A stretch of 64,000 nt of DNA, taken from Periconia sp. R9002. Taxonomy: Eukaryota > Ascomycota > Dothideomycetes > Pleosporales > Periconiaceae. Positions 1-11,482 of this stretch are shown one piece after another (position 1 is the stretch's first letter; each line of letters opens with the position of its first letter). Position numbers and translations under genes: made by a program. The DNA lies in the NCBI GenBank assembly GCA_023627715.1, contig JAMAHW010000030.1, forward strand, positions 124,001 to 188,000, read 5' to 3'. The notes under the pieces are model-generated. The model worked only from the letters and a program-made list of their open reading frames with translations, searched no databases and was not told the DNA's origin.

Positions 1-1270
1 AGGACATAGGAAGGAAGTCAAACTGGGGATGGGCATATGAAATATGCTTTTTTCCTGCGACACCTGCGTAGCACGCTGTTTTGCAGATTCTTGATATTTT
101 TCTTAGCGTATCGTTCTTTTCGGACTTCAGATGAAGTCACGGAAGGGGAGTTGAAATTGATTCTTTTTTTCCTGGTTATTATTTGTTCTATCAATTGATC
201 AAGATATCTACCTCTGGGCCGTCCTATCATCGTTTTTGCTGCTCTGTCGTTGAATCTGTTCATACAATGCCGATCAAATAGCATCTGTCATGGCAAATCA
301 AGCTCGAATATTCATAAAAGTAGATGAAGTTTTTCACAATTTTAAATCTCTTGAACTCGTAATTGGTTTCTGCCACTCTTTGTAGCCATCGAGTTGTTGG
401 AAAGTCAACTGGAAGACTTTTATACAACTTCAGCTTAGGGTGATTCAACGCGGTGTCGAAATATTCGTTGAAGTGCTGATTTTACCACGTCTGGAATGGG
501 AAGCTCGCGACGGATTTGTCGATCTACCCATCTATGAATCTTTTTTTAATTTTTCTTGCTGCCATCTTGCTGATTTCCTCGCAATTGCGTCTATCATATT
601 AATGTAAAGCATATTAGCTGAACTACAGGTTTCGCTGCCTAGATGTGGAGGCTGGCCTTCCGCAGCCGCTGGTCGGTTCGTATATGCGCGAAGAATCAAC
701 GTTCGCCAAACCCCTCACGTGCCCCTGCTTCGTATCTCGCTTGTAGGCTAATAACTGGAGTAGTTGCCTGTCGAGCCTTGCGGTAGCAACCGGCGTGTGA
801 AGATACTCAGGACATAACAGCAGCAGATACTGTTCATTGTGCTGGTAACGCAAGCAATATTCGACCGGTACGGGAACCTGAGGTGCGAACTCGTCTATAA
901 CGTGCCACTTCGACACGCACACGGTGTGGGGCCAGCTACTCTGACTGATTTGACGCAATGCCCCCTTGCTGCTCATGAAGTGGGCTCAGCCTCATTGGAT
1001 TTTCTCGTCGCGCTCGCGCTGTTGAAAAGTCAACCTATTTTCTACCACTACCACCATCAATTGATCCACATTGTTCGTCACTCCTGATATTACGGTGCTT
1101 TCGTCGATCTCGAACTAGCGTCCATAATACTGGAGGACTGATCCTTTTCTCCAGAGCTTCTCGTATCCAACGTGGGTGGCCTTCAAGTTAATTTACCACG
1201 CTCGTGAATAACCGTGACAACTATATACCCAACATCGCGTGAGGATACTGGATCAAAAGACGTTGTCGTC
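1..1270. other. 5' flank of the NLR gene, no supported gene
   Basis: The first ~640 bases are AT-rich and broken into short reading frames. From ~640 to 1270 composition is more balanced, with overlapping open stretches on both strands (623-976 minus, 839-1087 plus). None shows a domain I recognise, and none has splice signals joining it to a longer protein. The last few hundred bases presumably hold the promoter of the NLR-like gene. A decayed gene is possible here but not demonstrable by eye. Confidence 0.5.
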
Positions 1271-4200
1271 ATGTTACAACAGAGACTACAAAACACGGAT
1301 TACACCGTTGGCTGGATTTGCGCCATCTACCATGAGTACCTTGCTGCACAGCTTTGTCTCGAGGAAACGCACTCTGAATTAGCCTACTCGCCGACCGACA
1401 CCAACACCTATGTGCTCGGCAAGGTTAGTGGCCATAACGTCGTCATTGTCTGCCTACCCAGTGGACTATACGGAACGACATCAGCAACATTTATCGCTAT
1501 AAACATGCTGCGGAGCTTCCCTAATATCAGATTCGGCCTGCTCGTTGGCATTGGTGGTGGGGCTCCAACTCGTGATAACGATATCCGTTTAGGCGATATA
1601 GTCGTCTCCTCCCCTGGAAATGGAAACGGCGGCGTGATGCAGCACGATTCGGGCAAAAGAATACAAGGGCAGAATTTCTTGGAGCCAACTTTTCTGAATC
1701 GACCACCAACAATCCTACTTAACGCAGTAATGAGTCTACGGGCCATGTATGGACGGCATCTCTGTAATCTCGAACAGAGTATTGACGATATACTCGAGAA
1801 GGAGCAGGAAGAAGTTCGTGAAGAACTCTGTCGGCCAAATAACGATACCGACTTGTTATACCGAAGTGATTTTGTGCATCCTGCAGATAATGGAATGCTT
1901 TGCTCAGAAGCGTGTGGCATTGACTCTGCAAATTTAATACAGAGGACGGAACGCAAACGACGACCACGAAACCCAGTTGTTCATTACGGGCTGATTGCCT
2001 CGGGGAATCAGGTAGTAAGAAATGCACTATACCGCGATGAACTCGCGGAGAAATGGAAGGTCCTCTGTTTTGAGATGGAGGCAGCAGGTTTGATGGATGA
2101 GTTTCCCTCTTTAGTTATCCGTGGCATTTGCGACTACTCGGACACGCATAAGAACAAGACGTGGCAGCCGTATGCGGCATTGGCAGCGGCTGCCTATGCG
2201 AAAGATTTGCTGCGAGTAATCCCACCAGACAGAGTGAAGGCTGAGAAGAAAATCAATGAGGTCTTGCCCGGTCAGTTCTTTCATAATTACTGAATTGGAA
2301 GATTTTTAATTTATACGTCGTAGCAGAGATCCTAGGAGTCGCGGAATCTCATCGGGATATTGCACGAGAGCAACTTGAGATCCAGCAAAAGTCCGTCCAG
2401 CAAAAACTATCGAAAGAACAGAATGAATGCCTACAATCATTCCGTCTCACCAAGAGCGACGAGGATGCCACATACGAGTGGTATAAGGACCGCGTGGATG
2501 ATCGAGTAGAAGGCACGTGCATGTGGTTTCTCCAACATGACCATTTCAAGGAATGGTCAAAACAGGAGTCAGGTCCACTGCTTGTCTCGGCAGACCCTGG
2601 ATGTGGAAAATCGGTGCTGGCTAAATATCTGATTGACCATGTCCTGCCACGATCGTCGACTATTTGCTACTTCTTCTTCAAAGACCAGGATCAGAATACA
2701 ATCCGCCAAGCTCTCTGTGCCTTGCTCCATCAACTGTTCTCCCAGAAACCGTTCCTCATCAAACACGCCATGAAGCAATTCAGAGTAAATGGTCAAAGCA
2801 CTATCCACTCAACTAGATCGCTCTGGACTGTCCTGGGAGATGCCGTGGGCGATTCAGAAGCCGGGGATATCATCATAGTCTTTGACGCTGTAGACGAGTG
2901 CGCCGAGCCAGATTTCGAGAATTTGATGCAGAATGTCGAAAATCAAATGCGCAGCAGTGACTTGAACTATGGAAAGCTCAAATATCTTCTGACGAGCCGC
3001 CCGTATGAGCAGATTGTTTCCAAGTTCCGTGGTTTGTTGGATGTCTTCCCACACATTCGTATACCGGGGGAGGAAGAATCAGAAACGATAAGCCAAGAAG
3101 TCAACCGCGTCATTCTATTCCGAGTGGAACGGTTAGCAAGAGAGAAGGCGCTCTCGAAACCGGTCAAGGATTACCTGGCAGGTGAATTGCTGAAAATCAC
3201 CCATCGCACGTACCTGTGGGTATATCTTGTGTTCGATTATTTGAAAAACAGAGATTTCAAGAAGACACCAAACGGGGTCCAGGCAAGTATTGGAACGCTT
3301 CCGGAAAATATCAGTCAAGCATATGAGCGGCTTCTGAACAGGTCAGAGGAGCGCCTGGTGGTTCGGAAAGCGCTGAGTATCATATTAACAGCGACTCGTC
3401 CTCTAACTCTCTCCGAGATGAACCTCGCTATGAACATTGATGATTCAGTCCTGAATTTCGACGACCTCGATCTGGAAGAGGACAATGATTTTAAATCACG
3501 CCTTCGGTCTTGGTGTGGTTTATTCATTTCCATTCATCATGGCAAAATCTATCTCCTGCATCAAACGGCTCGGGAGTTTCTGCTCGCTAATCCTCTATTC
3601 CGGAATTCCGTGTCCACAGGGCTAAAATGGGAGCATTCCATCACTCTCCATCAAGCACACCACGTTCTCGCGGAGATTTGCGTGCGGTATCTTGACTTCT
3701 TCAATTCGAATACCGATCCCTCTATTGATGGCCGTATACTTCTAGACTATGCGGCTCGATTTTGGGGCCTTCACTTCCGCGAAGCTTGCGTTGATAGAAG
3801 CGATGCTGCTATAACTTTCATTGCTTTGAGATTATACAATCCAAGAGCGTATTCCACTTGGTGTGAAATGTGTTGGTCTTATCCGACATACTTAAGAGCC
3901 AAGATATTTTGGCAGTGGTATCAAACCTATTGGGGTGAAGCCAGAGCTCCTATAGGTCTTGTGTTGGCAGCATGTTTTAGACATGTTGCAGTCGTGAAGT
4001 TACTACTCGACAACAATGCTGACGTCAACGCGGAGGACCCGACTTTGGTCAACGCACTCCAGATGGCATCAGTTGAAGGCCATGAAGCTGTTGTAAAACT
4101 GCTACTTGAAAAGGGCACCAGGATTGACGCAAAAGGTGGATATTACAGTACCGCACTCTATGCAGCTTGTGTAGGAGGTCACTTAGCGACTGTCAATCTA

Positions 4201-4821
4201 CTTCTTGAGAAGGGCGCTGATATTAATCAAGATGGAAGAGAGGGGACCGCACTCAAAGCAGCTTCTGTAAAAGGTCACATCGCGACTGTCAAGCTGCTTC
4301 TTGAGAAGGGCGCTGATATTAATCAAGAAGGAAAAGGGGAGACCGCACTCTATGCAGCTTGTGTAGGAGGTCACGTCGCCATTGTAAAATTGCTGTTATC
4401 GAAGGGGGCTTTTCCATACGACAACCCCGACTGCAACGCACTTTACCGGGCCTCGGAGAACGGCAACAAAGCAATCGTGGAAATACTGCTTGAAAATGGC
4501 GCCAGCATTTTCCCACGGTTACAGAAGTACCGGAACGAACTGGGTGAGGCTAAGGCTAACAATGATAAGAGTGAGATGGGAAGATTGTTGGCGGAAGGTT
4601 CCAATCTCCATAGGCACCGCAATCGGTTTCATAAAACACTCAGATCTGCTTTGAACAGGGGTGATTTCCCAATTGCGAATCTCTTACTTGAAATATGCCC
4701 TGAAGCTGATATACAACAATATGAAGACGTATGGTGGAAACCTTCGCAAAAGTGCCCCACAGAAACTTTGCAGCTACTAGTTGCGAAGGGCGCCAACATC
4801 AACGCCCGGGTTGAGAAATAA
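1271..4821 (+). CDS. NLR-like receptor, PNP-NACHT-ankyrin part, ends at an in-frame TAA
   Basis: Fungal NLR-like protein of the kind linked to non-self recognition. I read join(1271..2270,2324..4821). The ATG at 1271 is the first in frame and lies just before the typical start YTVGWICAI. Residues ~1-330 are a nucleoside phosphorylase-like (PNP_UDP) domain with LLVGIGGG, FEMEAAG and RGICDYSD motifs. A 53-nt intron (GTCAGT..TAG, or 3 nt longer) joins it to a linker and a NACHT NTPase with Walker A SADPGCGKS near residue 422 and Walker B IIIVFDAVDE near 519. Ankyrin repeats fill ~870 onward. The frame stops at TAA 4819-4821 inside an ankyrin unit, yet the same frame continues beyond as good ankyrin sequence and then an SPRY domain. 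So this is either a truncated functional protein or the front of a pseudogene. Domain calls are solid; functionality is unknown. Confidence 0.88.
4150..4374 (+). repeat. 96-bp ankyrin repeat units of high nucleotide identity
   Basis: Two full consecutive 32-residue ankyrin units (4150-4245 and 4246-4341) differ at about 13 of 96 bases. The third unit, from 4342, repeats the first 33 bases of unit one exactly. A ~30-base block around the LLLEKGADINQ codons is identical in units one and two. Each unit follows the pattern TALxAAxVxGHxATVxLLLEKGADINQ. This mosaic identity is much higher than among the other ankyrin units of the same gene and points to recent duplication or gene conversion within the array. 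Confidence 0.85.
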
Positions 4822-5722
4822 GGCAGAACGGCACTCGAGATGGTCATTCTCACTCGCTCTATATCTCAAATTTGGTTGCTTCTGGGTCTAGGAGCTGATC
4901 CTACAGCGGGGGATAAGCATGGTTGGACAGCTTCGATGTACGCGTTTCAACGCGGCAATCAGGAGATTCGTGACTTATTTGGGGTAAAAGATTATACCGC
5001 ACTGCCTGAACGAAATCAGTGTCTGGTACCACACATGCTGATAGCTCCTGAATACTCCGAAGTCAAAATCACCGACGGAACGTCTGCCACATACGAAGGT
5101 ATACATGCGTATAAATATCTACAAAACAGAAATATCAGTACTGATTATAATTCCAGGTCCACCTGGAAAAGGCAAGTTGTCCTTGTGGACACAGATAAGA
5201 ACCGATCATCCCTTTCCCATAGGTCAGCGGTTCGTATACTACGAGGTCACCATCCACCTTCTGGACATCAAGTCCACAAGAAAGGTCCTTCCGCGGCTGC
5301 TAGTAACGTATCCAAATAGCCCTACCAGCGTTAACGCTATGTTTGGGGTTGGGTTATGTCACGAAGACTCCTCCCCCATTGATAAGCTACCGGGATGGAG
5401 CAAGGGATCGTGGGGATATCATAGCTGCACGGGCACATTTTATTCGGGACATAGACAAGGGATTCCGTTCGGAGAGGTGTATGGAGTCGGTGATGTGATT
5501 GGATGTGGATCTGACCTTGACAAGGAGGAGCTTTTCTTCACGAAAAATGGAAGGCGCGTTGGTGAGTTATACAATGATATCTCTTGCTATATGAATCTGA
5601 CATCTGGAAAAAGAATGCGCTTTGAAATCGCCTCCTGGAAGGCTATTCCCGGTGATAGGTGTAGACACCAAAGCTGTTTTTCGTATTTCAGTCAACTTTG
5701 GTCCCGATGGGTTCTTGTATAG
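4822..5722 (+). pseudogene. Detached 3' part of the NLR gene: last ankyrin units and SPRY domain
   Basis: In the same frame, straight after the TAA, the text reads GRTALEMV and then another ankyrin unit (LGLGADPTAGDKHGWTA). A clear 58-nt intron at 5099-5156 (GTATAC, CTGAT branch, TTCCAG) shifts the frame into the SPRY domain, which has GVGLC, LPGWSKGSWGYHSCTG, GDVIGCG and FFTKNGRRVG. The end is the TAG at 5720-5722. The exon phases fit the upstream part exactly: 4341 nt in total, 1447 codons counting both stops. This strongly suggests one original gene with the single nonsense codon at position 1166. No good ATG of its own precedes the ankyrin unit, so independent translation is doubtful. Readthrough or a sequencing error are alternatives. 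Confidence 0.8.
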
Positions 5723-7564
5723 AGGGGGAGAGGGGCCTTAAACATTCGAGTGTGGGTATTGATCTCTGCACCTTTGGTCCCATCTAGGATGGTTGTCTAT
5801 TTCTAGGAAGGGTAAACGATTTACAACCCTCTCCATCTCTCGTCATTCCATCCCCTTCGCTGCAATCGCCTAATCGTTCTTCTTCACTCCTATCCCTGAA
5901 TACAAGAGCTATTCTAAATTCTGCATTTCTTCTTTGGTCAGTTTTAGTTTTATAGCCATTGGTAAAATAATTATTCTCTTTTTCCGTCGCAATTCACTCC
6001 AAAACCATAACCTTCTACCCAAACACGTAGGGTAGCTCGCTCCCAACGCCTTCAAACGAGACACTCCTCTCTCCCTACATGTACCCACACCACATCCTCC
6101 TTCCCCCCATCCGCAACACCCAAAAGCACCCAGACTTCAATATCCACACCACCACCCCTTCCCCCAACCACCCCCCAAAAACCAAACCCATCCCGCCAAA
6201 CATCAAACCCCCACCCCTACAACACTTCCTATGCGCTACGCACCACGCCTTTTCCCCCATATTTCGCACTATTCCCTTGCAACCCTTCTTTCCTATACGT
6301 ACACACAAAAGCTACATCTCTTATAAACTTCATTCAAATACTCAACCCCCAACCACCTTCTTCCCTACCTCCACCCACCCCCCCTCCTCCTCCTCACCTA
6401 ACAAAAAAACAACTACCAAATGACCCCGCGTAGCCAACTCGCCAGACACCGTACCTATCAGAAGAATACGGTCTCGTGGACTAAGTAATTTCCCTCTGCT
6501 TCTTTTCTTTTGTTTTGTTTTCTTGTTGAAGGGGTGGAAAAGGATGACAAGTCCTTGATCTACCCACACCGGACTTACATATACGTGACTTAGGTGCATA
6601 TATACGGTATATCAAACCTCTCCCATCACGGATTTTATAACCCATTTCACATCCTACCATGTCATCAGACAACCTGACCCAAACACCCCTCAATAATCAT
6701 AAATCCTTCAACTAAAGAAACCTATACCCTATACCTATCGCGATGTGGCTGGAGGGGAGAATCAAATAGCCGGGTGAATGAGTAAGTAAGTACATAAAAG
6801 GAAAGAGAAAGGGAATTCAATGCTCAAAGCCGAATAAGGATATTTGCCCTCTTACACAGATACGTAGGTAGGTATGTGAAATACTTGATTACGTATATAT
6901 CTAATTTCCCAATACAAAAGAAAAAAAAAAGATATGTTGTAGGCATGTACTTCTCCCTATTCGGATACTACATACAGAAGTACACATCCCGCACACACTC
7001 TCTCCCCTCCCATACAAAGATCCCCATCCATTCCCAACACAAACACAGACAAGAACCAACCTTCGCCGCATACTCATACATTTCAAGCTAGGTGTGTACA
7101 CACCTACGACCCTCAGATCCTTAGTGACGCCTACGAGCTTATCCTTAATATTATTGATGTAACCAGCAGAGTAGGTAGTAACGCCAAGTCGTGTGTGTAT
7201 CATCCTCTCCTCTTCATGTCTTAAATGTTGGAGATATAGATGATTAATCGCGCGCTCGAACGCCGTATTTGACCGCCGAGGGGGGCAAGCGATGCCGTCC
7301 GTCTGGGATTCGAAACAAACGCACGACTTCGGAAACGATAGATGTGTTCTGCGCCGACTGACGCTGACGCTGTCGGAAATGGTGTCGTCGTCGTCGGGGC
7401 ACACACGCAGGCGAGCTCGAAGGGCACGTCGTGAAGAGGATGGCGGAGCGCTAGGGGAGGGTGGTCTCACAGGGTTGTTGTTGTCGTCGCCCCCATGGCG
7501 GGGAGAGGGTGTTTAGGGTTTTCGGCGTTAAGGCTGCGGGTTGCAGGGTTACGCGGTTGGTTGA
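5723..7564. other. Low-complexity intergenic stretch
   Basis: C-rich and A-rich low-complexity sequence (6080-6420) is followed by AT-rich sequence with TACGTA/TAGGTA motifs. Frames here are proline/threonine-rich or lysine-rich and look like composition artefacts. The one segment with protein-like content is minus strand ~7470-7080, where an open frame reads AFERAINHLYLQHLRHEEE and, further on, LGVTTYSAGYINNIKDKL. I could not join it to a start codon or to a family. Confidence 0.4.
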
Positions 7565-8047
7565 TTAAGGTGTTGTTGGAGAAGCGCTGGATGTTGGTGG
7601 GTTTGGCTTCTGGGTTGGTGGGGGGCTTAGGGGTTTTTTGGGTAAGTGATTGTTATTGAGAGGGATAGAGGGGGTAGAGGGGATGTACTTTGGAGCTTGG
7701 GGGTGGTGTTGGGTAGGTGTTTGGTATGATTGAGAGTTGATTGGGGTGTACTGAGGTGATGCCGTCTGTTGGGATTGGTGCGGGTTCATTTGAGGGGTAA
7801 CTTGAGGCGTTGGTTGCGGATGTTGTTGGTGGTGGTGGTGTTGTTGAGGCAGCATGATCATTGGATACTGGATTGAGAGTACTGTGTCCATAGAAGATGG
7901 TATTGGATTGCTTCGAGCGGACTGAACATGTTGAGGTTGGGGGTTTGGGGAGTTTTCACTCTGCTGTTGCGATCCCATGCCATATGAAGGCGTAGATGAT
8001 GCGCTTGAACGAGACGGGGTAGAAGAATCCTTTTTGATAATCGGCAT
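7565..8047 (-). CDS. Possible Q/P-rich protein (weak)
   Basis: Minus-strand open frame of 160 codons starting at ATG 8047 (MPIIKKDSSTPSRSS), continuing through a serine/glutamine/histidine/proline-rich region with a QQHHHHQQHPQP tract, and ending at TAA 7565-7567. No domain is recognisable. Composition alone can keep such a frame open. Supporting features are its length, an in-frame polyQ/H tract like those of fungal regulators, and its position divergent from the FMP32 gene. It may be the front exon of a longer gene whose later part is the protein-like segment near 7470-7080, but I found no convincing splice path. Confidence 0.3.
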   Translation of the reverse strand: MPIIKKDSSTPSRSSASSTPSYGMGSQQQSENSPNPQPQHVQSARSNPIPSSMDTVLSIQYPMIMLPQQHHHHQQHPQPTPQVTPQMNPHQSQQTASPQYTPINSQSYQTPTQHHPQAPKYIPSTPSIPLNNNHLPKKPLSPPPTQKPNPPTSSASPTTP

Positions 8048-8751
8048 GGTGAATTGATATTCTGGATTCCGGTGGAATGCGTAGCTTCGTCGATGAACCT
8101 CTTCGTCGCTGTTGGAAAACACTGCCAAACTGATCTGAATTCCATCTCTTTCCTCATTGAAGTATTTAAATAAAATAAAAAATATAATGTGAAGTTCAAA
8201 AGGCAACTGTCTACATAGACAATTGGTGTTGTAAGGGGCTAAGACTAAGCCGCAGCTACAGATTCTGTCCTCTCTTACTTGCCAGTTGTGGAGCAATGAA
8301 GCGAAAAGCATATCGCATATGTACTTCGAAGCATTCTACTTGTTCTCATGATGAAGGACTTCGATATTTATTGTTTCAATGATTGCACAACAGCGCACCT
8401 CTTGTAGTATGAAAAGATGCGAGTTCTGAATCGGGTCTGCCGACAATAGTGTGAGACAGGGTGAGCAGGTGGACCCGTATAGCATGTTCGCGAGAAACAC
8501 CATCTTCGCAGTAAAGACACGATTTATTAGAATTTGCATAAGCTTTTAGTATTGGTGATTAAGCGTTCGATGCTGCGAACTCGGGATAATGAAGGTGGCG
8601 GTAGGGGTAGCGGTGGCTGAGAGACAGCACCGCCACAAGTAGATCTCCTGCAGCTTAGTCATCTAAATCGTCACCCGTTTCATCCATCTGGAATCTTAAT
8701 CTAAATTCCGAAACCGCGGAACTCTTGCACACGATCACACACCTGGACATC
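8048..8751. promoter_or_regulatory. Intergenic region upstream of FMP32-like gene
   Basis: About 700 bases between a weak minus-strand frame and the plus-strand ATG at 8752. No protein-like frame is seen. It presumably contains the FMP32 promoter. I see no unambiguous element. Confidence 0.4.
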
Positions 8752-9678
8752 ATGGCGAGCTCGGCGGCAGTTATTCCAAGACTTCTCAGGCCTCAATTCA
8801 CGTGGAGTGCAAAGCATGCTCATCACGCAGCCTTCGGTGGCGCTGTCGCGGCAAGAGCGCGGGGGCATCATTCAGCGACGTCAGAACAGCCAGCACGCGC
8901 AGGTACAATTGCAACTCAGGCACAACTCTCAGTACCACAATGGCAAAATAACTCGAAGCTGCCCCGAACCCGCATTGCTTCCCATCCGGCCGTGGGACGA
9001 AGCTTCAGCGCGACAGCAGCGCGACCTCGAGATCATCACTTCGACACCCTCAAATTCGTCCATCGGTTGAAAGACGAGGGCTTTACAGAAGAGCAGGCGG
9101 TTGCTATGATGAAGGTACTGACCGACGTCATCGAGGAGAGGTACGTTCTGCTTCTTCATCTCTGCATTTGCTCTAGCTAAGGCGACGCAGCATACAGAAT
9201 CTCACACGGACCATGGTGCTTCGGGAAGACCAAGAACGAGCGACGTACACGCAGAAGGTAGATTTCGCCAAACTGCGGTCGGAGCTCATGACTGCCGACT
9301 CGACCGAATCATCGCTCACGCGGGCATCGCACGAACGATTGACAAACGAGATTGCTAAGCTCAACTCACGACTACGGGATGATATACAGCGCACGCAAGC
9401 GTCGGTGCGGCTAGATCTTAACTTGGAGAAGGGCCGCATCCGGGAAGAGGCGAACGTTCAAGAGCTGAAGCTCAAAGAAACAGAAACGCGGATCGAACAG
9501 GAGACTGCGGCATTGCGCGAACGACTCGAGGCGGTCAAATTCACAACGCTGCAATGGCTCATGTACGTGGACAAGGATCTGGGATATGGTCTGCAGCAGA
9601 CGATGCTAACTTGTGGACAGGGGAGTTTGCACGGGTACGGCCGCTCTCATGCTCGGTGTTTGGCGTTTGTTGATGTGA
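8752..9678 (+). CDS. FMP32: Mitochondrial MCUR1/DUF1640-family coiled-coil membrane protein (Fmp32-like)
   Basis: Read as join(8752..9140,9191..9562,9621..9678), 272 residues. The ATG at 8752 opens a basic, alanine-rich presequence ending near RSFSATAARP, typical of mitochondrial import. Then comes the family core: DTLKFVHRLKDEGFTEEQA, IQNLTRTMVLREDQE and a long coiled coil (SSLTRASHERLTNEIAKLN, LDLNLEKGRIREEA, ETETRIEQETAALRERLEAVK). A single C-terminal membrane helix (LQWLMGVCTGTAALMLGVW) follows. Introns of 50 and 58 nt have clean GTACGT donors, and the second acceptor follows a CTAAC branch site. Members of this family (yeast Fmp32, animal MCUR1/CCDC90) sit in the mitochondrial inner membrane; roles in respiratory-chain assembly, proline metabolism and calcium-uniporter regulation have been reported. 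The exact role here is inferred only from family membership. Confidence 0.93.
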
Positions 9679-11482
9679 GGGATTCGCGTGCGGCGGGTAA
9701 ATGGGTGAGCAAGCAGACAGCAACTGGGAAAGAAAGAAACACGCGGTATACAGACTACACTATACGCCTCGTGTGGATGGATGCCTTTGGATTTGTGGAG
9801 GGCGGGTGTCTGGGGGATTGAAAGCTGGAAGAGCATCGTACCGGTCAATGTTGGGGGTGTCACGACAGCCGCTCAGCCGTAGCATGGATAGCGCACAGCA
9901 GCATTGATGCGAGGAGAAGTATGACGTTGCTGAGAAATTGATGCAGGATGTGCTAAGTGGGTGTGGTGTCAGCACTGAAGGACGGCAATGGTGGTAAAGG
10001 CTGGCCATGGTGCAGCCCTGCAGCATCTGCCTAATGTGCTGTGAGGAGAAGATGACGATGATGCCATCTGATGTTGATGGAACCTTTGCTCCGCGCAGTC
10101 ACGTGAGCGGTATTAAATTGCCTTCCTAAGGTCTCGCAGCTTCGCTAGTGCGGCAGAAGTGGTCGACGGCATGGTGGACCTGAAACGCGAAGAGGGAAGA
10201 AATGGGAAATTGCAAATCACGGTCGACGAAAAGTTACCAATCCTCCTCGAGTGCTCGCCATGTTTGATGATGATGATGGCACGGCGGCTAGTGCAAGTAA
10301 ACAGCATTGGTCGAGGTGGGAGCAGAGCAGGCGGCAGAGGGCAGAGGGGCGCTTTTCCCCGTTTGCATTGCCATGGTGTAACTCATGTATCCAGGACATT
10401 CCAAAGTTTTCCATTTCCCAAGGCCACGGGCGGATGATTGGCCCGCCCCCCCACATGCCGCTGGAGTGCCCGTGGTCGGTACAAGTAACGACTGATCCAA
10501 AGAAGGTTTCCCTCACAAAAATAAGGGTTCACGTACAAAGACCCCTATTCTTCCCAGATCCAGATCCAACGGACAAATTGATAGACAGAGAAAAAAGAAC
10601 GAAAAAAAAAACGGATCCGGGGTCGCGGCTGGCGGCATTGTTGGCTATGGCCAAGTTATAACCAAACGGGGTGGGCTGCTAGGCTCAAGAGAGACGGACT
10701 GGTGGATAGAGTTGAAATCGAAAGTGGAATCTTGGACTGATGAACTGACTGAGGGAGTCCAAGTCGACGGCGGTGAGGAAAAGGCGCGAGTCATGGGCGG
10801 GCCATGCTGGTCGTGTCCTCACGTGATGCTCATTTCCCTCATGTCGGTGGTCCACCGAGCCCTTGCGGGAAGAAGGACCGCGGCCGCAACGGTGTCTAGT
10901 GCATGCATAAGTACAAGAGGTAGAGACGGGAGAGCGAGGGAGAAGAGATTTGACGAGTCGTTGGAAAGGAATCACATGGGGAATATGCATGGGTTCTTTT
11001 GAATGTTGATACCTACCTAGATCCAATGTACATGTACCTGTGTATGTACGAGACGTGGAGGGGATACATGGGTAAACAAGCAAATAGGAGCGTCCTGCAT
11101 GGGCAGAGTGTTTCTCCTCTCCTACAATAGGAGACTGAATCATTGGAGAGGCTTGCATTATATCAATGTCAAACAACAAGACTGGCTGGTGGACAAAGTG
11201 TGCGTGTCTGGTGTGTGCGTGTGTGTGACCGGGGTGATGACCTAACCAAGCAGTGGACGATTTGGGCCTACTGCGCTGCCTACTGCCTGCCTGCCTGCCC
11301 TCTGGCGCTGGCGCTGGCGCTGGCTCTTGCCTTGCCTTGCCTTTGCCTCTCCTACCTCCACACACCAAAACAACACTCCACCTCCTCCCCTACCACTCCC
11401 TCCCAACAACCTCCCATCTACCCTTCTCTACTCTTCTTTCTACTCACTCCTATCCAACCCAACACCCCCATATCCATTCAAA
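9679..11482. promoter_or_regulatory. Intergenic region and CT-rich promoter of the 14-3-3 gene
   Basis: About 1.8 kb without a supportable gene. Overlapping frames on both strands (for example 10685-11368 minus) are open because of composition. The last ~140 bases before the ATG (about 11340-11480) are a strongly pyrimidine-rich tract (CTCC, CTTCT, CCTAC), as is common just upstream of highly expressed fungal genes. Confidence 0.5.

Noticed and set aside
623..976. Minus-strand 117-codon frame ahead of the NLR gene
   Set aside because: Contains a coherent-looking stretch (EYCLRYQHNEQYLLLLCPEY) but no domain, no splice context and an overlapping open frame on the other strand; not enough to call a gene.
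10685..11368. Minus-strand 227-codon frame
   Set aside because: Overlaps the promoter of the 14-3-3 gene, low complexity at the start, no family pattern and overlapping frames on the plus strand.
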